Origin: Flavihumibacter fluvii
GTDB taxonomy: Bacteria; Bacteroidota; Bacteroidia; Chitinophagales; Chitinophagaceae
Reading direction: 5' to 3'
Length of the DNA: 64,000 bases
NCBI RefSeq assembly: GCF_018595675.2
Contig: NZ_CP092333.1
Coordinates: 4,550,001-4,614,000, forward strand
The notes under the pieces are model-generated. The model made no database searches and was not told the origin of the DNA. It worked only from the letters and a program-made list of their open reading frames with translations. A program made the translations under genes and the position numbers. Positions within the stretch are counted from its first letter, which is position 1, and each line of letters begins with the position of its first letter. Shown piece by piece: positions 24,409-33,580 of the stretch.

Positions 24409-25178
24409 TAGTATTGAATTGTTATTTCCAGGTTCTGGGGTGAATCCAGCGCAATGGTAATGTCATTCAGCAGGGTCACTGTTTTTTTATCCGGTGAAAG
24501 AGTGGCGCGGGGATTACTCACAGATTTTGCGGCACGTGGCAGATTCACCTTAAGGTTCATTTGCATATCACCCATCATCGCCATCATGCCTTTGGATTCC
24601 TGCACTTTCGGATCATTGGATATCGCATCAAAACGCTCCTTGTTCAGTGTCCTGCTGTATTTGTTATTTGAAATGGCCACATCATACATGCTGCCAATTT
24701 TTTCAATGCCTGAATTATCTGATGCACCGGTATTTTCACTGTTGCTGTTTGGATTCAATCCTTTTAACACATTGCCCATCATGCCATCCTGGTTGATAGC
24801 AGCATAAAGCTTATTGGCATCAGACAGGTTTTTAAATGGGTAATTCATGTCCATCTTAAATAAATTTTCCTTTACATCCATGTTAAGGTGCAGTACTCCA
24901 TTCCTGAGTAAAGCTTTATTTTCAGCTGATACATCCTTTGCAGTATCTACAATATCTTTCATCAGGATGGTAGTATCCATGGCCTTATTGATGCCTTCCT
25001 TGGCGAGATCTTCTTCCGAAGCAAAGCTTTTCAGCATCTCGAATAATTTACCCATATCGGTATGCACTTTCATCTCGCCGGAACCATCAGCTTTCAGTAT
25101 TACTTCTTCATCAATCTGGATACAGGCTGAAAAACAAACCGCGATCAGGGCCGCAAACAGGAACTTATATTTCTTCAT
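24408..25178 (-). CDS. Lipoprotein of unknown function
   Basis: A 256-residue lipoprotein: signal MKKYKFLFAALIAVCFSAC with lipobox FSAC (Cys19), then IQIDEEVILKADGSGEMKV. Starting a mature lipoprotein with a strand pattern of charged repeats followed by a Met-rich middle (GMMAMMGDMQMNLKV) is common in Bacteroidota proteins of unknown role. No catalytic motif is visible. Its stop shares one base with the next ORF, and it begins the operon with lysoplasmalogenase and nadB. Confidence 0.8.
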   Translation of the reverse strand: MKKYKFLFAALIAVCFSACIQIDEEVILKADGSGEMKVHTDMGKLFEMLKSFASEEDLAKEGINKAMDTTILMKDIVDTAKDVSAENKALLRNGVLHLNMDVKENLFKMDMNYPFKNLSDANKLYAAINQDGMMGNVLKGLNPNSNSENTGASDNSGIEKIGSMYDVAISNNKYSRTLNKERFDAISNDPKVQESKGMMAMMGDMQMNLKVNLPRAAKSVSNPRATLSPDKKTVTLLNDITIALDSPQNLEITIQY

Positions 25179-25204
25179 TTTACGAATTTGAATAGTGGTA
25201 CAAT

Positions 25205-26167
25205 TTAAGCGCTTTCCCCGGTTTTTACCTGGTAATGAAGGGTCAGCGTTTTTTGGGTGCCGGGTTCCAATAACAATAAACCCATTTTATTGTTGAAGCT
25301 ATCGGGCGCCGCCGATAAATTTTCTATTGCTATGCTGTGGCGGTCTTCGGGCGTATAGATCTGCAGGAAGGGGTAATTTTCGTCGGCTATGAAACAGAGG
25401 CTCAATTTTGCAGCCGGATTGCTGAAGGTGCAAATGGGTTGACCTGCATTTTCATTCACCAGGAAACAATTGTCGAGTTTTCTGTTGCCTAATTGCCTGG
25501 CTTCGTTAAAATCTGAAAAATCGACTATATGTCCGGTGGGGATAAGGTGGTCATCAAATTCAAGCATACCCGTCGCCGGAAATTGGAGCGTACAGTCATC
25601 TATTGGGGCATTCAGCCTGAAATATGGATGCCAGCCGTCTGCCATAGGAATAGTGACGGTATCGTCATTTCTAAGAATTGTCTGCAGTTGCAGGGTTTTA
25701 CCTGGAAAAAGGGTGTAGCGGATAGTGCAGGTATAGTTAAAAGGGTAGCCCGGGTCCTCTGCTTTGTAGGAATAGGTAAAGTCGACCGAAGCCATAAATT
25801 CAGTTACCGCTTCCGCCGTTATGGTGAATTTTTTATTGAACAATAGGCCATGGATAGCAGATCCGTCGGGAAATTTATTAGGAAACTCATACAATTGCCC
25901 GGCCAGGGTATATTGGGCGTTTTTGATGCGGCAGGGAAACGGCGAAAGTTTGCTGCTCTTGTAACTTGAAGTTAGTGTTTGTGCGATATTCTCTGCGCTC
26001 ATATAATTATTTATGATATTATATGGGCCATTTTCAAGGGGTACTTCGAAAGCATGTAACATGGCTCCGAAGTCTGGCGCAATGGAAACAGTAACAGATT
26101 GCTGGTCGTCGTGCAGGTGAACCAGGGTAATCCCGTTGGTTACAGCCTTTGAAATGCGGAAACTCAT
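25205..26167 (-). CDS. Aldose 1-epimerase (mutarotase) family protein
   Basis: The 320-residue product has the galactose mutarotase fold pattern: SIAPDFGAMLHAFEVP near the start, SAIHGLLFNKKF (with the catalytic-region His), DGWHPYFRLN (second His) and LLLEPGTQKTLTLHYQV at the end, where the Glu of LEPG is the catalytic base position. It interconverts alpha and beta anomers of aldoses. No sugar-catabolic genes are adjacent. A second, more distant mutarotase homologue is at 55435. Confidence 0.85.
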   Translation of the reverse strand: MSFRISKAVTNGITLVHLHDDQQSVTVSIAPDFGAMLHAFEVPLENGPYNIINNYMSAENIAQTLTSSYKSSKLSPFPCRIKNAQYTLAGQLYEFPNKFPDGSAIHGLLFNKKFTITAEAVTEFMASVDFTYSYKAEDPGYPFNYTCTIRYTLFPGKTLQLQTILRNDDTVTIPMADGWHPYFRLNAPIDDCTLQFPATGMLEFDDHLIPTGHIVDFSDFNEARQLGNRKLDNCFLVNENAGQPICTFSNPAAKLSLCFIADENYPFLQIYTPEDRHSIAIENLSAAPDSFNNKMGLLLLEPGTQKTLTLHYQVKTGESA

Positions 26168-26185
26168 TAAACAAAACTACCTTAA

Positions 26186-26217
26186 TTGCACTTCAAATCC
26201 CACTTCCCCTACCTTTG
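26186..26217 (+). promoter_or_regulatory. Promoter of the OXA-like gene
   Basis: TTG at 26186-26188 and TACCTTTG at 26210-26217 (exact TAnnTTTG) are 21 bases apart. The ATG at 26234 is 16 bases downstream of the -7 box. This is one of the best-formed Bacteroidota promoters in the window. It overlaps the nominal upstream extension of the frame, which supports the internal start. Confidence 0.6.
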
Positions 26218-26233
26218 CCGCACAATAATTTCT

Positions 26234-27052
26234 ATGCGATATTTTGCTGGGTTAGTTTTTTTAGTGCTGGTATTGGCAGCCTGTTCATCCAATAGCGTGA
26301 AGGAAGAGAAGGACCTGGAAAAGTTCATTACTGCTGAAAAAATGACCGGGGTTTTTGGCCTGTTCGATAATGCCCAGGGAAGTTTCATCCTGAGCGACCG
26401 CAAGCGCTTTCGGGATAGTGCTTACCTGCCTGCATCTACGTTTAAGGTGGTGAATGCCTTAATTGGCCTGGAAACGGGGAAGGTAAAAGATGATAGTACA
26501 GTTATTCCATGGGATGGTATTACCCGCCGGGTGCCTGAATGGAATCAGGACCTTAGTATGTACCGTGCTTTCAGGGTTTCTTCGGTACCCTGGTTCCAGG
26601 AACTGGCCAGGCGGATCGGGAAGGATACTATGCAACGTTGGTTGGATACATTGGGTTATGGCCGCAAAAAGGGCCGGGCGGTAATTCACCAAATTGATTC
26701 TTTCTGGCTGGATAACAGTATTAAGATGACGCCTGATGAGCAACTTGGACTAATGAAAAAATTGTATTTCGACCAGCTGCCCTTTCAGCGCAGGACGGGG
26801 GAGATAGTAAGCCGGATGATGCTTATGGAGGATAACAGTAATTACCGCCTGAGTTATAAAACCGGTTGGGGTATTGCCGAAAACGGTGACTCAATTGGCT
26901 GGATCATCGGCTGGGTGGAAGAAAATAAACACCCCTATTTTTTCGTCTTACAATTGCGGTCGTCAGATGCGCAGGTTGATATGCCGGCTGCCCGTCTTAA
27001 GGTGCTGAAAGGTATCCTGAAAGAACTAGGTTTTATGGAGGGTAAAAAATAA
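26234..27052 (+). CDS. Class D (OXA-like) beta-lactamase homologue, lipoprotein
   Basis: From the ATG at 26234 the product (272 residues) begins with a lipoprotein signal (VLVLAAC). It has the class D order of motifs: PASTFKVVNALIGL (nucleophile Ser68 and Lys71), SSVPWFQELARRIG, LGYGRKKG where class D enzymes have YGN, IDSFWLDN with the conserved Trp, and YKTGWG (KTG box). Class D enzymes hydrolyse penicillins with a carboxylated Lys. The YGN Asn is Arg here, so activity or specificity may differ. Membrane anchoring suggests a periplasmic lipoprotein. The upstream frame from 26186 overlaps the promoter. Confidence 0.87.
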   Translation: MRYFAGLVFLVLVLAACSSNSVKEEKDLEKFITAEKMTGVFGLFDNAQGSFILSDRKRFRDSAYLPASTFKVVNALIGLETGKVKDDSTVIPWDGITRRVPEWNQDLSMYRAFRVSSVPWFQELARRIGKDTMQRWLDTLGYGRKKGRAVIHQIDSFWLDNSIKMTPDEQLGLMKKLYFDQLPFQRRTGEIVSRMMLMEDNSNYRLSYKTGWGIAENGDSIGWIIGWVEENKHPYFFVLQLRSSDAQVDMPAARLKVLKGILKELGFMEGKK

Positions 27053-27060
27053 GCGGCTGA

Positions 27061-28110
27061 ATGCGCCTGTTTGGCGTTTTTTTTGCCTTACATTGTTATA
27101 AACACGGACCCTTGTTTCGATTTGAACATACATACTTATTGTCTATTCTGGTACTTGTGCCGGTATTGGTCGGTTTTTACCTGGCTGTGCTCCGCTGGAA
27201 ATCAAAAACTGCGGCTATTATAGGTGATAAAGACTTGGTACAGGTACTAACCCGTAATTATTCCCCCACAAGGTATTTCTGGAAGTTTTTTGTTGCAATT
27301 TCTGCTCTGGTATTTTTGGTGTTGGCAGCTGCCAATCCACAGACGAAGGGCGAAGGAGGTAAAGTAAACCGCAAGGGCCTTGACCTGATGATTTTAATGG
27401 ATGTGAGTAAAAGCATGCTGGCACAGGACATCAAGCCCAACCGGCTGGAAAGGTCGAAACAACTGGTAAGCCTGCTGATTGACCAGTTATCCGATAACCG
27501 GATTGGGCTGGTGTGGTTTGCAGGACGGGCCTACCTGCAAATGCCATTGACTACTGATGTTTCGGCGGCAAAAATGTATTTGCAGAATGCCGGTCCCGAT
27601 GCAGTACCCACCCAGGGAACGGTTATCGGCGAGGCCTTAAAAATGGCTAGCAATTCATTTAATTCCAAGGAAAAAAAATATAAAGCAGTCATTTTGATTT
27701 CCGATGGGGAGGACCATGATCCGGAGGCTTTAAAAATAGTAAAGGACCTTGCTGCAAGCGGGGTGATGATCAATACAGTTGGTGTTGGCTCACCCCAGGG
27801 AGCCACCATTTTTGATCCCGCTACCAACGATACCAAGCGCGATGCCAATGGCAATACCGTGATCACCAGGCTGAATGAACTGCAATTAAGGGAGTTGGCT
27901 CAAACGGGCAATGGCACCTATGTTTTATTGCAGGATCCTTCGGCGGCGGTTAGAACGCTCCAGGCGCAATTGGCCACTATTGAGCAAAAAGAATTGCAGG
28001 ATGATGCTTTTGTGCAGTACAATACATGGTACTTCTATGTGTTGGCTATGGTGCTTGTTTTACTTTTGCTGGAAATATATTTGCCGGAAAGAAAACCGAT
28101 GCCTGTATGA
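27061..28110 (+). CDS. batB: Membrane VWA-domain protein BatB
   Basis: BatB-type protein: two membrane helices near the N-terminus, then a von Willebrand A domain (about residues 105-300) with an intact MIDAS site (LMDVSKSM, then PLTTD and SDGEDHDP), and a C-terminal helix (WYFYVLAMVLVLLLLEIYL). The region FRFEHTYLL is the usual start of the family. The ATG at 27061 lies inside a terminator-like hairpin, so an in-frame TTG at 27112 (332 residues) is at least as likely. batC follows with a 4-base overlap. Bat proteins are linked to stress tolerance in Bacteroidota; the mechanism is not settled. Confidence 0.85.
   Translation: MRLFGVFFALHCYKHGPLFRFEHTYLLSILVLVPVLVGFYLAVLRWKSKTAAIIGDKDLVQVLTRNYSPTRYFWKFFVAISALVFLVLAAANPQTKGEGGKVNRKGLDLMILMDVSKSMLAQDIKPNRLERSKQLVSLLIDQLSDNRIGLVWFAGRAYLQMPLTTDVSAAKMYLQNAGPDAVPTQGTVIGEALKMASNSFNSKEKKYKAVILISDGEDHDPEALKIVKDLAASGVMINTVGVGSPQGATIFDPATNDTKRDANGNTVITRLNELQLRELAQTGNGTYVLLQDPSAAVRTLQAQLATIEQKELQDDAFVQYNTWYFYVLAMVLVLLLLEIYLPERKPMPV
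27063..27084 (+). terminator. Terminator-like hairpin after the OXA-like gene
   Basis: CGCC/GGCG with a G-T closing pair (27063-27067 with 27073-27077) and a five-base loop is followed by eight T (27077-27084). It lies 10 bases after the OXA-like stop and covers the nominal batB start. The stem is short, so the call rests mainly on the T-run and position. Confidence 0.5.
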
Positions 28111-28733
28111 AAAAAATATCCCTGGTTATAATGTGCGGGTTATTTGGCGTGTTCCAGTCGAGCGCACAATCATCGGCTATCCGTGAAGGGAACAAACTGT
28201 ATAAAGAAGGCCGATATGATGATGCCCTTGTGGCATATGACAAGGCGGGGAAGAAAGACCCTGGCGATTTAACAGCCATGTACAACCGCACAAATACCCT
28301 GGCAAAAAAAGGCGATAAAACCGCTGCCATGGACGGGTATTATAAATTGATCGCGGAGGGCCGGGATGCTGCCATCAGGCAAAGATCGTATTATGATAAG
28401 GGGGTTTTGCACCAGCAACAACAGCAGCTGGATGAAAGTATTTCTGCCTGGAAATCGGCAGTGATCCTTGATCCGGAAGATAAAATGGCGAGGGAAAATC
28501 TTGAAAAGGCCCTTCGGGAAAAGAAAAAGCAGGAGCAAAAGAAAGACGAACAGAAAAAGGACCAGAAAGATAAAAAGGAACAGGATAAGCCCAAGCCCGA
28601 ACCCCAGCAAAGCAAGCTGAACCAGAAACAGGTGGAACAATTGCTGAAAGCGCTGGAGCAAAAAGAAAAGGAAGTACAGAAAAAACTGCAGCAACGTACC
28701 GCCAGTTCCCATCATCCTGAAAAGGATTGGTAA
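28107..28733 (+). CDS. batC: TPR protein BatC
   Basis: The 208-residue product starts at the ATG overlapping the batB stop (ATGA at 28107). It has a signal peptide (MKKISLVIMCGLFGVFQSSAQ), then tetratricopeptide repeats (AIREGNKLYKEGRYDDALVA, YYDKGVLHQQQQQLDESISA) and a Lys/Gln/Glu-rich coiled tail. This is the usual BatC partner of BatB in Bacteroidota aerotolerance (Bat) operons. Here the pair stands alone: moxR, DUF58, batA, batD and batE are not in the window, and ispG follows. Confidence 0.87.
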   Translation: MKKISLVIMCGLFGVFQSSAQSSAIREGNKLYKEGRYDDALVAYDKAGKKDPGDLTAMYNRTNTLAKKGDKTAAMDGYYKLIAEGRDAAIRQRSYYDKGVLHQQQQQLDESISAWKSAVILDPEDKMARENLEKALREKKKQEQKKDEQKKDQKDKKEQDKPKPEPQQSKLNQKQVEQLLKALEQKEKEVQKKLQQRTASSHHPEKDW

Positions 28734-28751
28734 TACGGCAAACATCCACCC

Positions 28752-28772
28752 ACAAACAATTGTTATGTTTGT
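28752..28772 (+). promoter_or_regulatory. -7 box of ispG inside an inverted repeat
   Basis: TATGTTTG (28764-28771) is an exact TAnnTTTG match, 19 bases before the ispG ATG. It overlaps an inverted repeat ACAAACA-N7-TGTTTGT (28752-28758 and 28766-28772), which could be an operator or simply part of the AT-rich promoter. Confidence 0.45.
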
Positions 28773-28790
28773 TGTTTAAAATATTCCCTG

Positions 28791-30809
28791 ATGCAACTTT
28801 ACAGCGCCTCGCTGACTGATTATAAAAGATTGATAACGAAGGAAGTCAAGGTTGGTGACCTTATTCTTGGCAATGGTCAGCCGATCCGGATCCAGACCAT
28901 GACCACTACCGATACCATGGATACTATGGCTACCGTAGAGCAAAGTATCCGTTGTATTGAAGCTGGAGCAGAATTGGTACGCATTACGGCACCCAGTAAG
29001 AAAGAAGCTGAAAACCTGCAATTGATCAAGAATGAATTACGCCGGCGTGGCTACCATACCCCACTGGTTGCAGATATACATTTCACCCCAAATGCAGCGG
29101 AGATCGCCGCCAGGATTATTGAAAAGGTCCGTGTGAATCCGGGGAATTACGTCGATAAGAAAAAATTTGAGCAGATTGATTATACAGACCTGGAATATGC
29201 AGAAGAGATAGAGCGTATCCGTGAGCGTTTTACTCCTCTTGTAAAAATTTGCCGGGAATATGGCACTGCAATGCGGATCGGCACCAACCATGGCTCCCTC
29301 AGCGACCGGATCATGAGTCGCTATGGTGATACGCCGATGGGCATGGTGGAAAGTGCAATGGAGTTTTTGCGGATCTCGCGTGGGGAGAATTACCACAATA
29401 TCGTGCTGAGTATGAAGTCTTCGAATCCACAGGTGATGGTTCAGGCTTACAGGATGCTTATCCAAACCATGTTTAATGAATTCGGGGAGATATACCCGCT
29501 GCACCTGGGGGTAACGGAGGCCGGAGATGGGGAAGATGGCCGGATCAAATCTGCCATCGGCATCGGGTCTTTGCTGGAAGATGGTATTGGCGATACCATA
29601 CGTGTATCCCTCACCGAAGATCCGGAATTTGAAATTCCGGTTTGCCGTGATTTAGTGAAAAGGTATGATCGCTATGCTGATGGTAGTGTTTCAGGCAGGG
29701 TTCCTGCCATTGATACCGGGACATTAAAATATTCTCCATTTGAGTATCGCCGCCGAAATAGTTTTGTGGTTGATAATATTGGCGGGAAGCAAGTGCCTGT
29801 TGTGATTTCCGATCTCAGTAAAATTGAAAAAATTACACCCAGCGATTTATCAGGGATAGGATACAGGTACGATGCTGCCACTGATAAATGGGTAATTGGG
29901 GATGCTGCGGCGGATTATATTTTTACCGGGCATCAATTGCTGGATTTTGCCTTGCCTGGTACGTTAAAAGTGATCGTATATCCTGCAACCTGGGAAAAGG
30001 CAGCTGATTCTACCAAATACCTGCCCATTTTCCAGGATAGTGGTTATGCACGTGCTGATGTTAAAAGCGGGCGAATGAATTTTGTGATGGTAGATTGCTT
30101 CAATGATGACCGTAACATCAATAATTTTACTTTTTTAGACCAGTTGGCCAATGATCCAACCGTGGTGATCTGCCTGAGTAGTTCAAATATAAATGCCTTG
30201 CAATCAGTTCGCCGGATGTTTGTGGAGCTTTTGGACCGGGAAATCAGGAATCCGGTGGTTTTGATGACCGATAGCAACTGGCAAACACCAGATGAGCACC
30301 TGATTCATTTTGCTGCCGAAACCGGAGCATTATTTTTAGATGGATTCGGGGATGGCCTCTGCCTGGGTTATGCTGCTGGTTCCAAACTGGAAAATATGCA
30401 GGTTACCGGGCGTACTTACCTGCCTGTAAAGGATGTGTACCAGTTTACCAATAATACTGCTTTTTCTATTTTGCAGGCCACAAGGACCCGGATTTCCAAG
30501 ACTGAATATATTTCCTGTCCAAGTTGCGGAAGGACATTGTTTGATTTGCAGGAAACTACAGCTAAAATTCGTGCGGTGACCAACCACCTTAAAGGCGTTA
30601 AAATTGCGATTATGGGTTGCATTGTAAACGGTCCGGGTGAAATGGCTGATGCCGATTTCGGTTATGTGGGCAGTGGTCCCGGTAAGATTACCCTGTACAA
30701 AGGCAAGGAAGTGGTCAAGCGCAATGTGGACAGTGAAGTGGCCGTTGATGAACTTATTAAGTTGCTGAAAGAAAATGAAGCCTGGGTACATCCATCACCT
30801 GCCGGGTAA
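28791..30809 (+). CDS. ispG: 4-hydroxy-3-methylbut-2-en-1-yl diphosphate synthase
   Basis: The iron-sulfur enzyme of the MEP isoprenoid pathway that makes HMBPP. The 672-residue length is that of the Bacteroidota/plant-type enzyme, with a large insertion between the TIM barrel (about 1-280; VADIHFTPNAAEIAARIIEK) and the reductase domain. The [4Fe-4S] ligands are visible as SCPSCGR (about 573-580) and MGCIVNGPGE (about 609), followed by FGYVGSGPGK. It has its own -7 box and no close partner gene. Confidence 0.95.
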   Translation: MQLYSASLTDYKRLITKEVKVGDLILGNGQPIRIQTMTTTDTMDTMATVEQSIRCIEAGAELVRITAPSKKEAENLQLIKNELRRRGYHTPLVADIHFTPNAAEIAARIIEKVRVNPGNYVDKKKFEQIDYTDLEYAEEIERIRERFTPLVKICREYGTAMRIGTNHGSLSDRIMSRYGDTPMGMVESAMEFLRISRGENYHNIVLSMKSSNPQVMVQAYRMLIQTMFNEFGEIYPLHLGVTEAGDGEDGRIKSAIGIGSLLEDGIGDTIRVSLTEDPEFEIPVCRDLVKRYDRYADGSVSGRVPAIDTGTLKYSPFEYRRRNSFVVDNIGGKQVPVVISDLSKIEKITPSDLSGIGYRYDAATDKWVIGDAAADYIFTGHQLLDFALPGTLKVIVYPATWEKAADSTKYLPIFQDSGYARADVKSGRMNFVMVDCFNDDRNINNFTFLDQLANDPTVVICLSSSNINALQSVRRMFVELLDREIRNPVVLMTDSNWQTPDEHLIHFAAETGALFLDGFGDGLCLGYAAGSKLENMQVTGRTYLPVKDVYQFTNNTAFSILQATRTRISKTEYISCPSCGRTLFDLQETTAKIRAVTNHLKGVKIAIMGCIVNGPGEMADADFGYVGSGPGKITLYKGKEVVKRNVDSEVAVDELIKLLKENEAWVHPSPAG

Positions 30810-30820
30810 TGGTGGGTGTT

Positions 30821-31360
30821 TTAATGGTCTGACCTTTTGAGTACGGCACGCTGGAAGCTCCTGATGCCATAACTTTTTACTTTTGGAATAGTGGTATCAC
30901 GACCGCCGGTGATCGCAATGGCTTTTTCCTGGGAGTTGTAAAATTCTACTACCAGGCTGTCTCCCGATAGGGCATAGGTATTTAAGATCGTATTTCCCCC
31001 AACGGAAAAACTTCCGCAGAATCGATCCCCGATCAGGAACTGGTCGAGTATAATACTATTCAATTCATCAATCAGCCAATGACCTTTTGACTTGTCATAG
31101 GGCCTGAGAATATACGGCCTGTTGTCTTGCTGTTGCTTTCCATAGATCAGGCGCCAGCTATACTGGTCGGCACTATCTGTCGGAAGGATGTGCAATTCCA
31201 TGTCTACAGACTGCCTTTTTACGGGACCCTGGTACCAGTCCAGTGTTCCTTTCCATTTTCCCTGCCAGGATGCAGGGAAGGTGCTTTCTGCATTTTGTGC
31301 AAAGCAAATTCCTGTAATAGTGAAAGAAAACAAGCATAAAACCAATCGTATGATGTGCAT
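30821..31360 (-). CDS. Secreted protein of unknown function
   Basis: Not recognised. It has a signal peptide (MHIIRLVLCLFSFTITGICFAQ), then a beta-rich domain starting FPASWQGKWKGTLDWYQG that reads like a small lipocalin-type barrel (alternating strands such as MELHILPTD and DSLVVEFYNSQEK). Similar WQGKWKG openings occur in Bacteroidota secreted proteins of unknown role. It is the last gene of the haloperoxidase/receptor cluster, 22 bases after the receptor stop, so it may be part of the same function. Confidence 0.75.
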   Translation of the reverse strand: MHIIRLVLCLFSFTITGICFAQNAESTFPASWQGKWKGTLDWYQGPVKRQSVDMELHILPTDSADQYSWRLIYGKQQQDNRPYILRPYDKSKGHWLIDELNSIILDQFLIGDRFCGSFSVGGNTILNTYALSGDSLVVEFYNSQEKAIAITGGRDTTIPKVKSYGIRSFQRAVLKRSDH

Positions 31361-31382
31361 GGCCGTCAGCAGATATTTTACG

Positions 31383-33575
31383 CTAGATACGGATCATAAT
31401 CGTAAAACAGAAATTCCTTCCATCTGATGGCCAGATGCCGGGCCCGGGGTAAAATGCAGGCCGTTTCGTAAAATATTCTTTGTCGGCGACGTTGCTAACG
31501 CTGGCCCTTGCTTCAAGATTTTTTGTAAAGCGATATCCGGCATTAAGATCGATGATACCATAGGATGGCACCAATCCAACTGCCCCTGTCCCTGCCGGAG
31601 GTGTAACCGTATTCAAGGCATCAGCAAAGGTTTCACTGGTATAACTGTAGAGCGCTGACAGGCTGATTTTACTGTACCGCAGGGTAAGGCCGTTCCTGCT
31701 GATCATATCCGGTGCGCTTTCCACTTTATTGCCTTTGACATTGATATTGGAATTGCCGGATTTCACCATTGCTGAAGTGTATCGGGCATGGCAAAATGCT
31801 GTAGAGGTAAATACCGATGCGCCAATCCTGCCTCCCAGCATCCAGTCGGCCTGGATAAATACTTCTGCACCAATGGTACGTGAGTTGCCAATATTGGTCC
31901 TGTAGGTATAGAATTCACCCGAATCATCGGTTTGCAGTAAAGTCCCAAAGCGGTATTTATATTCGAGCAGGTAGGCGTTGATATCCCACCTCAGGAATTT
32001 CCAATTTCCCCTGATGCCCAGTTCTGCGTTATATCCTTTTGAATCCCGGATATTGGGATCAACTTTTTCATACAATGATGCCGGGATAAGGTCCTTGAAT
32101 AGCATAGGACGGTAAGCCTGGGAAGCGCCGCCATAAAATTCAACATGAGGTCCTGGGGTATATGAGAAATTCACGCCAAATAAGGGAAACTGGTGCCGGA
32201 TACTTACCGGCAATTCATTGTCGGGATAATAATTTATTTTTCCACTCATATCAGTACGGCCGATTTCAATGCGGCCGCCTGCATTAAAGGATAAGTTTTT
32301 CAGCAGTTTAAACCGGTTCTCAGCGAATAAGGCAATATTTTTTGTTTTAAAGTGTACATCCCGGCCCCAGCCTGGTTCTACAAGGCTAAGGTCAAAATCG
32401 GTTCCTGTGGTGCCTTTCCCCATCTGGGTTCGGTGTAGGTCATTGTTCATATATTGGATACCGGTACTGATTGCACTCCATTGTTTGCCGATCAGGTATT
32501 CCTGCAATATCCTGAGTTCTGCAGTATAGCTATTAAACTGGTCAATATCTACCTGGCGGTTATTGTATTGAAATGTAAGCGGATTGATACTGTCTTTTAC
32601 ATTGGCAGGTTTGTCGTATAATACACTGTTTCGTTTACCAAGAACTGCAGAGCTGATGATTTGAAATTTCGTATGTGGTGCCAACTGCCAGTTCAGGTTG
32701 ACCGATGGAATATGTATGTCCGGGTTGAAATAATTCCTGCTTCGCGTCGACTGGGTTGGATCTTGTTTGAACATACTGTCATTTAGCTGTCCGGGGATCT
32801 GGTAGGTATAGGCCGACCTGGACCATTCAACCATTATCGAAAGGTCCTGATTTGGGTTGTAGGTAAGTGCAATGCTTTGTGCCTGTGATTCGGTATGCTC
32901 ATTATCGCGGTAACCATTACGCGATTTTTTACTCATGTAAGCATAGTACCTGAATTTTCCGATTGTACCACCTATGGCATTATAGGTACTCAGGAGTTGG
33001 TAGGACCCCGCATTATTAATGCTTTCGAAGCTGAATGGTTTTGCTGTATCCGCCTGTTTGGTGATATAATTTAACATGCCACCGAACTGTGCACCATATT
33101 GCAGGGAGCCGGTACCTCTTACCAATTCAATGTGATCGATACTTTCCAGGGGCATACTAAAGTGGCTGGCAGGGTAGCCATACATATCTGAATTCGTGAT
33201 AATGCCGTCTTTCCTGATATTAAATTCCCAGCCCCGGTGGGGATCAAGTCCACGGGTAGCGATATTGATCTGGTTGCCTGATCCGTCCATATCATATACG
33301 AATATCCCGGGCACTTTTGCAAAGACCTGGCGGCCGATCTTGTCGGCCAGGTCTGCAGGTGTCTGGCTTAAATTAATAGACTCGGATTTCTTCCCCGAGA
33401 ATATATAGGTGCCTTTCGTATCGGGCAGGTGTAATACCAGCCCTTGCTTCATGAATGCGGTGATCGTGATGCTGTCTAACATACGTGAGGCAGGCAGTGT
33501 ATCGGCCGCAGTTTTTTCCTGGGCAGAAAGACGAAGGGTTACCAGCAGAAGGGCTATGATAGCGAACTGTTTCAT
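31383..33575 (-). CDS. TonB-dependent receptor, ferric-citrate (FecA) type without signalling domain
   Basis: A signal peptide from the ATG at 33575 (MKQFAIIALLLVTLRLSAQ) is followed by a plug domain and a 22-strand type barrel ending GRNFCFTIMIRI. The plug has GNQINIATRGLDPHRGWEFN, YGYPASHFSMPLESI and IELVRGTGSLQYGAQFGG, which match FecA-like ferric-citrate receptors. There is no N-terminal signalling (STN) or carboxypeptidase-like domain. An ATG at 33593 lies in a hairpin and is rejected. The substrate could be a ferric chelate, but the neighbours (two haloperoxidase/PAP2 proteins) are not iron-uptake genes, so this is uncertain. Confidence 0.88.
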   Translation of the reverse strand: MKQFAIIALLLVTLRLSAQEKTAADTLPASRMLDSITITAFMKQGLVLHLPDTKGTYIFSGKKSESINLSQTPADLADKIGRQVFAKVPGIFVYDMDGSGNQINIATRGLDPHRGWEFNIRKDGIITNSDMYGYPASHFSMPLESIDHIELVRGTGSLQYGAQFGGMLNYITKQADTAKPFSFESINNAGSYQLLSTYNAIGGTIGKFRYYAYMSKKSRNGYRDNEHTESQAQSIALTYNPNQDLSIMVEWSRSAYTYQIPGQLNDSMFKQDPTQSTRSRNYFNPDIHIPSVNLNWQLAPHTKFQIISSAVLGKRNSVLYDKPANVKDSINPLTFQYNNRQVDIDQFNSYTAELRILQEYLIGKQWSAISTGIQYMNNDLHRTQMGKGTTGTDFDLSLVEPGWGRDVHFKTKNIALFAENRFKLLKNLSFNAGGRIEIGRTDMSGKINYYPDNELPVSIRHQFPLFGVNFSYTPGPHVEFYGGASQAYRPMLFKDLIPASLYEKVDPNIRDSKGYNAELGIRGNWKFLRWDINAYLLEYKYRFGTLLQTDDSGEFYTYRTNIGNSRTIGAEVFIQADWMLGGRIGASVFTSTAFCHARYTSAMVKSGNSNINVKGNKVESAPDMISRNGLTLRYSKISLSALYSYTSETFADALNTVTPPAGTGAVGLVPSYGIIDLNAGYRFTKNLEARASVSNVADKEYFTKRPAFYPGPGIWPSDGRNFCFTIMIRI

Positions 33576-33580
33576 GAATT

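Noticed and set aside
31383-33575. Receptor as the sensor part of a FecIR-type sigma regulation system
   Set aside because: There is no N-terminal signalling domain, and no sigma/anti-sigma pair is adjacent; the ECF operon is 17 kb away.
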